Assembly: GCA_938014885.1 (NCBI GenBank)
Contig: CALLQI010000012.1
Location: forward strand, 1 to 64,000
From: an uncultured bacterium
GTDB taxonomy: Bacteria; Planctomycetota; UBA8742; UBA2392
DNA length: 64,000 nt
Reading direction: 5' to 3'
Below are positions 1 to 6,160 of this stretch, piece by piece. The position numbers and the translations under genes were made by a program. A model generated the notes under the pieces. It was not told the origin of the DNA. It ran no database searches and was given only the letters and a program-made list of their open reading frames with translations. Numbering within the stretch: the first letter of the stretch is position 1; each line of letters begins with the position of its first letter.

Positions 1-76
1 GTGAGGCGTTTGCAGTGAAACAGCAGCGCGAAGACGCGAAGGAAGCGAAGACGCGGAGAACAGCGAACTGCGGTTG

Positions 77-469
77 TCCACGAAGTGCACGAAGGGTCAC
101 GAAGAACGGCCACGGCGTTTTGGTTGAACTACAACTGCTTTAGCCGCCAAGTCGCCAAGACGCCAAAGTCTTTTTTGGCGCTTTGGCGGTGTATTCAGTT
201 CGTACGGCTGGTCGCCTTTGGCGACCGCTCGCTCACGCTTCGCGCTCCAAACCGGCGCGCCAATTCTTGGCGTCTTGGCGGCCCATGCGGTTGTTTTGCT
301 TCGTGGCGGTGTATGCAGTTCGTACGGCTGGTCGCCTTGGGCGACCGCTCGCTCACGCTTCGCGCTCCAAACCAGCACGCCTGTCTTTGGCGCTTTGGCG
401 GTACCCGTTGTTGCTGTTCACCTCAAAAGCAGTTGCAGTTCTTCGTGGTTCTTCGTGGCGCTTCGTGGG
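77..469. repeat. Nested inverted arrays of CACGAAG and CGCCAAG motifs
   Basis: Three CACGAAG units at 77-107 face three CTTCGTG units at 438-469. Inside them, CGCCAAG units at 143-168 face CTTTGGCG or CTTGGCG units at 266-282 and 385-402. The 17 bases at 266-282 are the exact reverse complement of the first 17 bases of the inverted repeat that bounds the GxxExxY gene at 5677. This suggests remnants of the same type of short element, now without a coding core. Confidence 0.55.
185..373. repeat. 69-bp direct repeat with 120-bp period
   Basis: Bases 185-253 and 305-373 are identical except at two positions, with copy starts exactly 120 bp apart. Each copy contains a short inverted pair (GGTCGCC and GGCGACC) that could form a hairpin. 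No coding function is visible. Confidence 0.8.
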
Positions 470-488
470 CAAACGCAGTTCGCATTGG

Positions 489-517
489 TCCCGCCGCTTA
501 CGCAGCGGGCTCTGGTT
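489..517 (+). repeat. 29-bp interspersed hairpin repeat, copy 1
   Basis: This 29-base sequence recurs exactly, in inverted orientation, at 8557-8585 just after the molybdenum hydroxylase large-subunit gene. Its core (CCGCTTACGCAGCGG) is self-complementary around TACG. A REP-like dispersed palindrome is the simplest reading. Confidence 0.65.
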
Positions 518-649
518 GCGCTTTGGGCTTTGGTTCCGGGAACTGGTTTTTGGCGGAACCGGTGGCTTGGTTGGGGGGTCTTATGTAGTGAATCCACTAC
601 TGTCCCCACTTATGGGGGCTGCTTTACTTTTGTGACACGGGAGATGCTT

Positions 650-2056
650 ATGGGCTTCATGCGTTGGACGCGTTTTGGCGCGGTGGCTATGGCCGCCTTG
701 ATTACGGGCTCGATGGCGATTTCGGCCCAGGATGACCCGAGTGCCCCCAAGGCAGATGACGCCCCGTCCGAAAAGCCGGCGGTGCGTGAACTGGACCCCA
801 ACAAGGCCCCTGAGGGCAAGTTCAAGCTGGTTACCGTCAGCGACCTCAAGCTCAACGACGCCGCCCGCAAGAAGGACCTCGGGTTGGTCGCGATCTTCCC
901 CGAAGAAGCAGGCAAGTACCCCGTTGTGATCTACAGCCACGGCGCCGGCGGCAGCAATGCCAACGCCCCGCTGGCCCAGTACATCGCATCGCATGGCTAT
1001 GTCGTGCTCGTGCCCAGCCACGCCGACAGCCGCGAAGCCGCCAGCGCAGCCCAGCTTGAAACACTGTTTCAGCAGTACGACGCCAACAAAGACGGCAAGA
1101 TCGCCAAGGAAGAGCTGCCCGAAATGATCCAGGGCATGTTCGACACCCTCGACGGTGACGGCGACGGCTTCCTTAGTAAGGAAGAACTCAGCGCGCTCGC
1201 CGGCCGCATGGGTGGTGGTCGCGGCCGCGGCCAGGGTGGCGGACAGACCCCGCGCCCGCCGCAGGACGACAAAGTCCCCGGCGAAGACGACTTTGACAGC
1301 CTGGGTGACCCGCGCGAATCGCTGTTGGAAGACCCGGCTGAGCCGCAGCCGCCCGCGCAGCCCCGCCAGCGCCAGCCCCGCACCGGTCGCCAGCGCGGCC
1401 CCGCCCCGCTGGATGCCAAGGCAGGCATGGACCGTGCGGCCGACATCAAGCTGCTGCTCGACAACAGCGCCAAGCTGGTTGAGCTCGCGCCGGGCCTGAA
1501 GGACAAGATGGACCTCGAGAAGATCGCCGTCGCCGGCCACAACCACGGCGCGTACACGGCCGAACTGCTGGCAGGCGCCACGTTTGACCTGGCCGCCGAA
1601 GAAGGTGCCGAGGCCAAGAAGGCGCAGAGTGTGGCCGACAAGCGCGTGAAGGCAATCATCGCGCTGTCGCCGGCCGGTGCCGACCAGGGCGGGCTGACGA
1701 AGGAAAGCTTCAAGGGGATTGCGACGCCGATGCTGAGCATCACCGGCAGCAATGACACCACGGGCGAAGGCCAGGACGCGGCGTGGAAGCGCGGTGCGTT
1801 CGAAAACGCGCCGGAAGGCGGCAAGTACCACGTGGTGCTTGAAGGTGCGGCCAACCAGCAGCTCGCGGGCGGTCAGGCACGCGGTGGCCGTGGCGGCCAG
1901 CAGCCGGCAGCCAGCCCGGTTTTCGAATGGGTGAAGAGCACGACGGTGGTGTTCCTCGACGCCACGCTGAAGGGCGACGAGCTGAGCAAGAAGTGGCTCT
2001 CCAGTGACGCGCTGACCAAGGGCACCGGCGATAAGGCCAAGCTCGAACGCAAGTAG
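650..2056 (+). CDS. Exported alpha/beta-hydrolase-like protein with two EF hands, catalytic residues altered
   Basis: The frame stays open upstream, but ATG 650 has GGAG six bases before it and starts a signal peptide ending near SAISAQ, so it is the likely start (468 aa). After the signal comes a hydrolase strand-and-oxyanion region (YSHGAGGSNANAP, about 95-107). A long insert follows with two canonical EF-hand loops (residues 144-155 and 168-179) and a Gly/Arg/Pro/Gln-rich linker (about 185-255). The fold then resumes with the elbow at about 296-300. The elbow reads GHNHG where PAF-acetylhydrolase or chlorophyllase relatives have GxSxG, and the late His region reads GAANQQ. The Asp-like segment ITGSNDTT remains. 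The fold call is fair; activity is doubtful. A calcium-binding exported scaffold or pseudoenzyme is possible. Confidence 0.75.
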   Translation: MGFMRWTRFGAVAMAALITGSMAISAQDDPSAPKADDAPSEKPAVRELDPNKAPEGKFKLVTVSDLKLNDAARKKDLGLVAIFPEEAGKYPVVIYSHGAGGSNANAPLAQYIASHGYVVLVPSHADSREAASAAQLETLFQQYDANKDGKIAKEELPEMIQGMFDTLDGDGDGFLSKEELSALAGRMGGGRGRGQGGGQTPRPPQDDKVPGEDDFDSLGDPRESLLEDPAEPQPPAQPRQRQPRTGRQRGPAPLDAKAGMDRAADIKLLLDNSAKLVELAPGLKDKMDLEKIAVAGHNHGAYTAELLAGATFDLAAEEGAEAKKAQSVADKRVKAIIALSPAGADQGGLTKESFKGIATPMLSITGSNDTTGEGQDAAWKRGAFENAPEGGKYHVVLEGAANQQLAGGQARGGRGGQQPAASPVFEWVKSTTVVFLDATLKGDELSKKWLSSDALTKGTGDKAKLERK

Positions 2057-2070
2057 ACCAAGCAAAACAA

Positions 2071-2096
2071 ACCGGGGCCCACGGGCCCCGGTTTTC
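2071..2096 (+). terminator. Rho-independent terminator after the EF-hand hydrolase
   Basis: ACCGGGGCC and GGCCCCGGT pair perfectly around a four-base loop, followed by TTTTC, 14 bp after the stop codon of the upstream gene. Confidence 0.85.
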
Positions 2097-2125
2097 TATT
2101 TGCGGGAGAACGGTAAGGAACTGCA

Positions 2126-2243
2126 AACCGCTTTGGAACCACGGGTGGACACGGTTGAACACGGAACGCGGCATTCAGTGAACTGCAAGAGCGCCGGCCG
2201 CTATCCGTGTGAATCCTTGTGAACCCGTGGTTCCAAAGCCGTT
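2126..2243. repeat. 40-bp imperfect inverted repeat between convergent genes
   Basis: Bases 2126-2165 and 2204-2243 are reverse complements at 33 of 40 positions, separated by 38 bases. Both arms contain TTTGGAACCACGGG and ACACGGA, a wording similar to the CCACGGA/ACACGGA text at about 18895-18920. This is a miniature palindromic element or a large hairpin. It lies between two convergent genes and ends five bases before the stop of the AAA ATPase gene. Confidence 0.7.
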
Positions 2244-2247
2244 GCTG

Positions 2248-3735
2248 TTACTCGTCGTACATCGCGCCGAGCATGTCGCAGTACAGAATGCCGCGGTCGA
2301 TGTCTTCTTTGGCCAGCAGGCTGCTTTGGTGCAGGCCGTCGAGTACGAACTCCATGGCCACGGCCAGCTCAGTGCCTTTCAGGCCCTTCAGGTGTTGACC
2401 GGTCAAGTCCTCGAGGCCGGGCACTTCGTGCAGCTTGGCCGCATACTCTTTGTCGGGCATTTCGTCTGTCAGCTCAAGGCGCTTGCCGCCGGCGAACCAG
2501 TCGATCACCGGCTTGTACGGGCCCTCTTCGCGCGAGGGCACGCTTTCCTTGCCCTTGCGGCCGGGGCGCTGGCGGATCGAGTACACGCCGGGGAACAGTT
2601 GCTCAAAGGTGCTGCGCACGGCACTGCCGATGATGCGCGTGGCCACCTTGTGCGCGCCCTCCTGCTCGCCTTCGTAGACCAGTTCCAGCTTGCCGGACAT
2701 GGCGGCGATGGCGGCGCCAAGATCCACGACGCGCACGAAGGTGCTGTCTTGACCCGTCAACAGGCAGCGGCGCTCGGCATTGCTCAGCACGCTTTCGAGT
2801 ACCGCAATCGTCATGCGGGCACTGACGCCGCTGGCCTGGTCCACGAACTCGGACTTGCGGGCCTCAAAGGCGACCTGCTCAATCGCGTCGCGCAGGAATG
2901 GCGTGATCTGGACCTTCGGCGCGCCGGGGCGGCTGGTCCAAGCTTCCTGGTCGGTGATGCTGCGGCTTTCTTCCAGCTTGTGGGGGTAGTGCGTCATCAC
3001 CTGGCTTTCGATGCGGTCTTTAAGAGGGGTGATGATGCTGCCGCGGTTGGTGTAGTCTTCCGGGTTGGCGCTGAAGCACAGCATCAGGTCCAGCGGGATG
3101 CGCACGGGGAAGCCGCGGATCTGGATGTCTTTCTCTTCCAGAATATTCAGCAGGCCCACCTGGATGCGCGGCTGCAGGTCGGGCAGTTCATTGATAGCAA
3201 AGATGCCGCGGTTGGTGCGCGGGATGATGCCGAAGTGAATCACCTCTTCGTCGGCGAAGGTGAGCTTCTGCGTGGCCGCCTTGATCGGGTCAACGTCGCC
3301 GATCAAATCGGCGATGCTGACGTCGGGCGTGGCCAGCTTTTCGGCGTAGCGGGCCTCACGGGGCAGCCATTCGATGGGGGTGTCGTCGCCGTGCAGGGCA
3401 ATCAGCGTGCGGGCGCGCTTGGACAGGGGCGCCAACGGGTCATCGTGCAGATCGCTGCCTTTGACGGCGGGGATGTATTCATCCAGCAGGTCAACCAGGC
3501 TGCGCAGGATGCGGGTCTTGGCCTGGCCGCGCAGGCCCAGCAGGATCAGGTTGTGGCGCGACAGCACGGCGTTTACGACCTGCGGGATCACCGTCTGGTC
3601 GTAGCCGACAATGCCGGGGAACAGCGGCTTGCGGGCCTTGATGCGGGCAATCAGATTCTCGCGCAGTTCATCTTTGACGCTGCGCGACTTCCAGCCGCTC
3701 GCCTTCAGCGCGCCAAGGGTGTCGGGTCGTTTCAT
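2248..3735 (-). CDS. MoxR/magnesium-chelatase-like AAA+ ATPase
   Basis: A 495-residue cytoplasmic AAA+ ATPase of the chelatase-I/MoxR clade. The Walker A segment is LLGLRGQAKTR (about residues 65-75). The Walker B segment reads GIFAINEL, with Asn replacing the usual Asp, followed by PDLQPRIQVGLLNILEE and SANPEDYTNRGSIITPLKDR; I recall such wording from relatives annotated as magnesium chelatase in Planctomycetes and Bacteroidetes. These ATPases usually work with a VWA-domain partner on metal insertion or protein remodelling. No VWA gene is in the neighbourhood. It starts with ATG 3735, has a weak ribosome site, and stands alone on its strand. The substrate is unknown. Confidence 0.88.
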   Translation of the reverse strand: MKRPDTLGALKASGWKSRSVKDELRENLIARIKARKPLFPGIVGYDQTVIPQVVNAVLSRHNLILLGLRGQAKTRILRSLVDLLDEYIPAVKGSDLHDDPLAPLSKRARTLIALHGDDTPIEWLPREARYAEKLATPDVSIADLIGDVDPIKAATQKLTFADEEVIHFGIIPRTNRGIFAINELPDLQPRIQVGLLNILEEKDIQIRGFPVRIPLDLMLCFSANPEDYTNRGSIITPLKDRIESQVMTHYPHKLEESRSITDQEAWTSRPGAPKVQITPFLRDAIEQVAFEARKSEFVDQASGVSARMTIAVLESVLSNAERRCLLTGQDSTFVRVVDLGAAIAAMSGKLELVYEGEQEGAHKVATRIIGSAVRSTFEQLFPGVYSIRQRPGRKGKESVPSREEGPYKPVIDWFAGGKRLELTDEMPDKEYAAKLHEVPGLEDLTGQHLKGLKGTELAVAMEFVLDGLHQSSLLAKEDIDRGILYCDMLGAMYDE

Positions 3736-3753
3736 GGCGCGGATGATAGCAAG

Positions 3754-3778
3754 CCGCCCGGCCGATGCCGCCGGGCGG
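3754..3778 (-). terminator. Hairpin downstream of the cysteine-repeat gene
   Basis: A 9-bp perfect stem (CCGCCCGGC with GCCGGGCGG) lies between the stop of the minus-strand gene ending at 3806 and the start of the next minus-strand gene. The T-tract is poor, so intrinsic termination is uncertain. Confidence 0.45.
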
Positions 3779-3805
3779 TTGCTTCGTCACGGGTGGGTCA
3801 GGCCG

Positions 3806-4363
3806 TTACTTGGAGCCCTTGCATCCTTCGGCGCCCCAGCAGATCTTGCAGCCCTTGCAACCTTCGCAGCTTTCACAGTAATCGCAGCCCTTACAGCCTT
3901 CGCAGTCTTCACAGTACTCGCAGCCTTCGCAGCCGACGCAGTCTTCGCAGTAGTCGCACCCTTTGCAGCCGATGCAGACCTTGGTGACGTTGCCGTCGGC
4001 ATCGGTGCGCTCTTCCATGCGGTCGCAGCCTTTGCAGCCGACGCAGTTAGTGCAGCTCTTGCAACCCTTACAGCCGACGCAGACCTTGCACTTGTCGCAG
4101 CCCTCACAACCCACGCACTTGGCGCACTTGTTACAGCCCTTGCAGTCAACACATCGTTCGCACTTGTCGCAGCCTTCACAATTCTCGCACTTCTCCACCT
4201 TCTTGGGCACGTCGTCCTGCACCGGTTGTTCGGCCGGGGCGGTGTCCAAGGTTGTCACGGCCGCCGGCTGGACCGTGGGATCAGCATCGACGACTGACGC
4301 CGTGGCCAGGCCAAGCCCCGCGACGCAAAGCGAAAAGATGGCAAACAGAATCCAGGATTTCAT
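3806..4363 (-). CDS. Exported cysteine-repeat protein with Cys at every third residue
   Basis: The start at ATG 4363 has GAGGAG just upstream and begins a signal peptide (about 1-26). An upstream in-frame ATG lacks both. The mature protein (about 160 aa) contains 36 cysteines, nearly all spaced three apart. The clearest unit is 12 residues long: C-x-K-C-x-x-C-V-G-C-x-G, repeated over two blocks split by a short Cys-free linker (RMEERTDADGNVTK). The remaining residues are mostly Gly, Lys, Glu and Asp. I recognise no family. The strict period of three suggests a regular coil or beta-solenoid with stacked cysteines, binding metal or forming a disulfide ladder outside the cytoplasm. It is followed upstream by another Cys-rich exported gene in the same orientation. 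Confidence 0.8.
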   Translation of the reverse strand: MKSWILFAIFSLCVAGLGLATASVVDADPTVQPAAVTTLDTAPAEQPVQDDVPKKVEKCENCEGCDKCERCVDCKGCNKCAKCVGCEGCDKCKVCVGCKGCKSCTNCVGCKGCDRMEERTDADGNVTKVCIGCKGCDYCEDCVGCEGCEYCEDCEGCKGCDYCESCEGCKGCKICWGAEGCKGSK

Positions 4364-4494
4364 GGCGTTCTCCTCAAACAGGAATGGGATCGAACCGCAC
4401 CGCACCTCAGGAAGAAACTACAAGCCCGTACCCATGTACTGTCCACAGAAAAACAGATAATCAGAGCGATCTATCCAGTGAATGCCGGCCGAGA

Positions 4495-4536
4495 CGTGAA
4501 AAAAGAAAAGCGCCCGGCACAGGGCCGGGCGCTTTT
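4495..4536 (-). terminator. Strong rho-independent terminator (minus strand)
   Basis: AAAAGCGCCCGGC (4506-4518) pairs perfectly with GCCGGGCGCTTTT (4524-4536) around a five-base loop. On the minus strand it is followed by CTTTTTT, ending the transcript of the gene at 4550-4996. The downstream Cys-repeat gene therefore probably has its own promoter. Confidence 0.9.
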
Positions 4537-4549
4537 GCGAGTGCATCCA

Positions 4550-4996
4550 CTAGTTCTTGACGGCCTTGGCTTCCTTCTTGTCAGCCTTGGCTTCGCCCTT
4601 GGCGCTGTCGCAGCCGCCGCAGTCACCACCGCAACCGCCACAGTCGCCGCCGCAACCACCGCAGCCGCCGCCGCAACCGTTGCAGCTGTCAGCCTTCACG
4701 GGCTGGCCCATCGAGGCGCGCTTGAACACTGCCACCGCGGACTTGGTCGTGTCGGCCTTGACGGTTTCGCCGCCGGCGCACTTCTTGCAGTTGCCGCAAT
4801 CGGCCTTGGCTTCAGTCTTGGCTTCCTTGGCGTTGGCCACGGCGTCCGCGTTGGCGTCGCTCTTGGCTTCGGCCTTGTCAGCCTTCTTCTCGGCCTTGAC
4901 GGTCGTCTTGCCTTCACAGTTCGGGCAGGCGTCGAGGCTCTGCACGCCGAAGCAAAGCATCAGCGCGGCGAAAGCGATCAGCAGCATGTTCTTCAT
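4550..4996 (-). CDS. Exported Lys/Ala-rich protein with Gly-Gly-Cys repeat tail
   Basis: It starts at ATG 4996, which begins a signal peptide (MKNMLLIAFAALMLCFGVQS); 148 aa. The mature protein has a CPNC pair, a Lys/Ala/Glu/Asp-rich helical stretch (about 30-62), a CGNCKKC cluster, then a segment resembling a folded linker (AVAVFKRASMGQP). A tail of repeated GGC units follows (CNGCGGGCGGCGGDCGG and onward), ending in a charged KAEAK-like tail. No family is recognised. Cysteine spacing of two or three again suggests metal or disulfide chemistry outside the cytoplasm. Its neighbour at 3806-4363 has a related design but no clear sequence homology. Confidence 0.78.
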   Translation of the reverse strand: MKNMLLIAFAALMLCFGVQSLDACPNCEGKTTVKAEKKADKAEAKSDANADAVANAKEAKTEAKADCGNCKKCAGGETVKADTTKSAVAVFKRASMGQPVKADSCNGCGGGCGGCGGDCGGCGGDCGGCDSAKGEAKADKKEAKAVKN

Positions 4997-5107
4997 AAGG
5001 TGTTCCCTCAGGTCTAGTGTTTGAATGGGTAACTCGCACCACATACTACGGATAGGTAGGCCCAAGGCCACAATCATTACACGAAAACTGTAGGGCACGG
5101 CCACAAC

Positions 5108-5135
5108 TTGCGGCCGGGTCCCCTTGTTCTAAACT
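5108..5135 (+). promoter_or_regulatory. Possible sigma-70-type promoter for the molybdenum hydroxylase operon
   Basis: TTGCGG and TAAACT are separated by 16 bases and lie 30 bases upstream of the small-subunit start. The match is partial, so this is a weak prediction. Confidence 0.3.
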
Positions 5136-5165
5136 TCGGCCACCGCAAGGGATGGAGGGTTTACC

Positions 5166-5663
5166 ATGGCTAAGAAGATGCTTCATATCACCGTCAACGG
5201 CCGGCCGTTTGAGGTCGCCGTGGAACCGTTCCACACCCTGGCAAGCGTCCTGCGCAACGAGCTCAACCTTACGGGCACCAAAGTCGGGTGCGACATGGGC
5301 ACCTGCGGCTGTTGCACCGTGCACATCGACGGCAAGGCCAAGCTGAGTTGCCTTACGCTGGCCCTGGAATGTGAAGGCGCACAAATCCGCACGATTGAAG
5401 GCCTGAACGAGGGCCAGATGCACCCGCTGCAGCGCGCGTTCGCCGAATGCGGCGGCAGCCAGTGTGGCTACTGCACGCCGGGCTTCATCATGAAAAGCTG
5501 TGAGCTGCTTCAGAAGAACCCCGAGCCCACCCGCGACGAGATCAAGGCCGCACTCTCAGGCAACCTGTGTCGCTGCACCGGCTATATGAAGATCTATGAA
5601 GCGGTGGAAACAGCCGCCAACGAACTGCGGACCAAAAGCGTGCCAGCACCGGTGAAGGTTTAG
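5166..5663 (+). CDS. 2Fe-2S small subunit of a molybdenum hydroxylase (4-hydroxybenzoyl-CoA reductase type)
   Basis: 165 aa with the two [2Fe-2S] domains of the xanthine oxidase family: the plant-ferredoxin-type motif GCDMGTCGCCTV (about residues 39-50), and the helical domain with QCGYCTPGF and LCRCTGY (about 100-145). It transfers electrons from the molybdenum subunit to the FAD subunit. ATG 5166 follows GGAGGG at good spacing. It is the first gene of a small-large-FAD subunit set and is separated from the large subunit by an inserted GxxExxY gene. The HcrC-like assignment rests on the FAD subunit; CO dehydrogenase-like paralogs are an alternative. Confidence 0.92.
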   Translation: MAKKMLHITVNGRPFEVAVEPFHTLASVLRNELNLTGTKVGCDMGTCGCCTVHIDGKAKLSCLTLALECEGAQIRTIEGLNEGQMHPLQRAFAECGGSQCGYCTPGFIMKSCELLQKNPEPTRDEIKAALSGNLCRCTGYMKIYEAVETAANELRTKSVPAPVKV

Positions 5664-5676
5664 AGGATTGCGTTCG

Positions 5677-6129
5677 GCCGCCAAGACGCCAAGAGTCGCC
5701 AAGGAACGGCATGCGAGAGCCTGACGCAGAATTGGATAGGCTTGCGAACCAAGTCATTGGTGCAGCCATCGCCGTGCACAGGGAGTTGGGACCCGGCTTC
5801 CTCGAAAAGGTGTACGAAGAAGCCTTGTGCCTGCAGCTCAGCCAGATTGGGGTGGAGTTTGAGCGTCAAAAGCGGGTAGAGATTAGATTTCGGGGCCACG
5901 TCGTGGGAGAAGCTGTGCTTGACCTGCTCGTTGGTGGGCGGTTGCTGGTTGAGTTGAAGGCTGCCGACACGATTCACCCGGTGCACTTGGCCCAGACAAT
6001 CAGCTACTTGCGGACGATTGGCGAGCCATTGGGACTGCTGATCAACTTTCAGGTAGCTCTGTTGAAGGACGGTATCAAGAGGGTCATTTCTTCGGCCTGA
6101 CACTTGGCGAAGCTTGGCGCCTTGGCGGC
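5677..6129. mobile_element. GxxExxY gene bounded by 27-bp inverted repeats
   Basis: Bases 5677-5703 and 6103-6129 are reverse complements at 24 of 27 positions. Each is a triple array of CGCCAAG-like heptads. They frame one small gene and little else, and the unit sits between two subunit genes that normally lie side by side. Matching heptads occur at 143-168, 266-282 and 385-402. This looks like a small mobile or mobilised unit, but no transposase or clear target-site duplication is seen. Confidence 0.55.
5711..6100 (+). CDS. GxxExxY family protein
   Basis: 129 aa with the defining motif GFLEKVYEEAL (residues about 33-43) and the downstream segment VGGRLLVELKA. The family is common and multicopy in environmental genomes. 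Its PD-(D/E)xK-like pattern (E...VELKA) suggests a nuclease-like fold, but no function is established. It sits inside a pair of 27-bp inverted repeats between two subunits of a molybdenum hydroxylase, so it is probably an insertion rather than a working part of that operon. It starts at ATG 5711, with AAGGAA a few bases upstream. Confidence 0.85.
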   Translation: MREPDAELDRLANQVIGAAIAVHRELGPGFLEKVYEEALCLQLSQIGVEFERQKRVEIRFRGHVVGEAVLDLLVGGRLLVELKAADTIHPVHLAQTISYLRTIGEPLGLLINFQVALLKDGIKRVISSA

Positions 6130-6160
6130 TGATTGAAGTTGCGGTTCGGAGAGGATGCAT

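Larger units (their letters stand above)
1..649. other. Gene-free repeat-rich leader region
   Basis: No convincing gene is present. Open frames occur on both strands only because short GC-rich repeats lack stops in several frames at once. The stretch contains CGCCAAG-type, CACGAAG-type and CGCGAAG-type short repeats in both orientations, a 69-bp direct repeat, and one copy of a 29-bp sequence found again near 8570. The real downstream gene starts at 650 with its own ribosome site and signal peptide. The region looks like a graveyard of short palindromic elements. Confidence 0.7.

Noticed and set aside
97..588. Overlapping open frames in three frames across the leader region
   Set aside because: They translate repeated DNA units, have no ribosome sites and do not resemble proteins.
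581..2065. Long minus-strand open frame opposite the EF-hand hydrolase gene
   Set aside because: It is a GC-rich shadow of the plus-strand gene, with no start context and no recognisable motif. The plus strand has signal peptide, EF hands and terminator.
2209..3987. 592-residue plus-strand open frame opposite the AAA ATPase
   Set aside because: Walker A, sensor segments and family motifs are all on the minus strand; the plus-strand translation has none.
3820..4200. CRISPR-like regular 36-bp repeats
   Set aside because: The periodicity comes from a 12-codon cysteine repeat within a coding gene; there are no unique spacers or cas genes.
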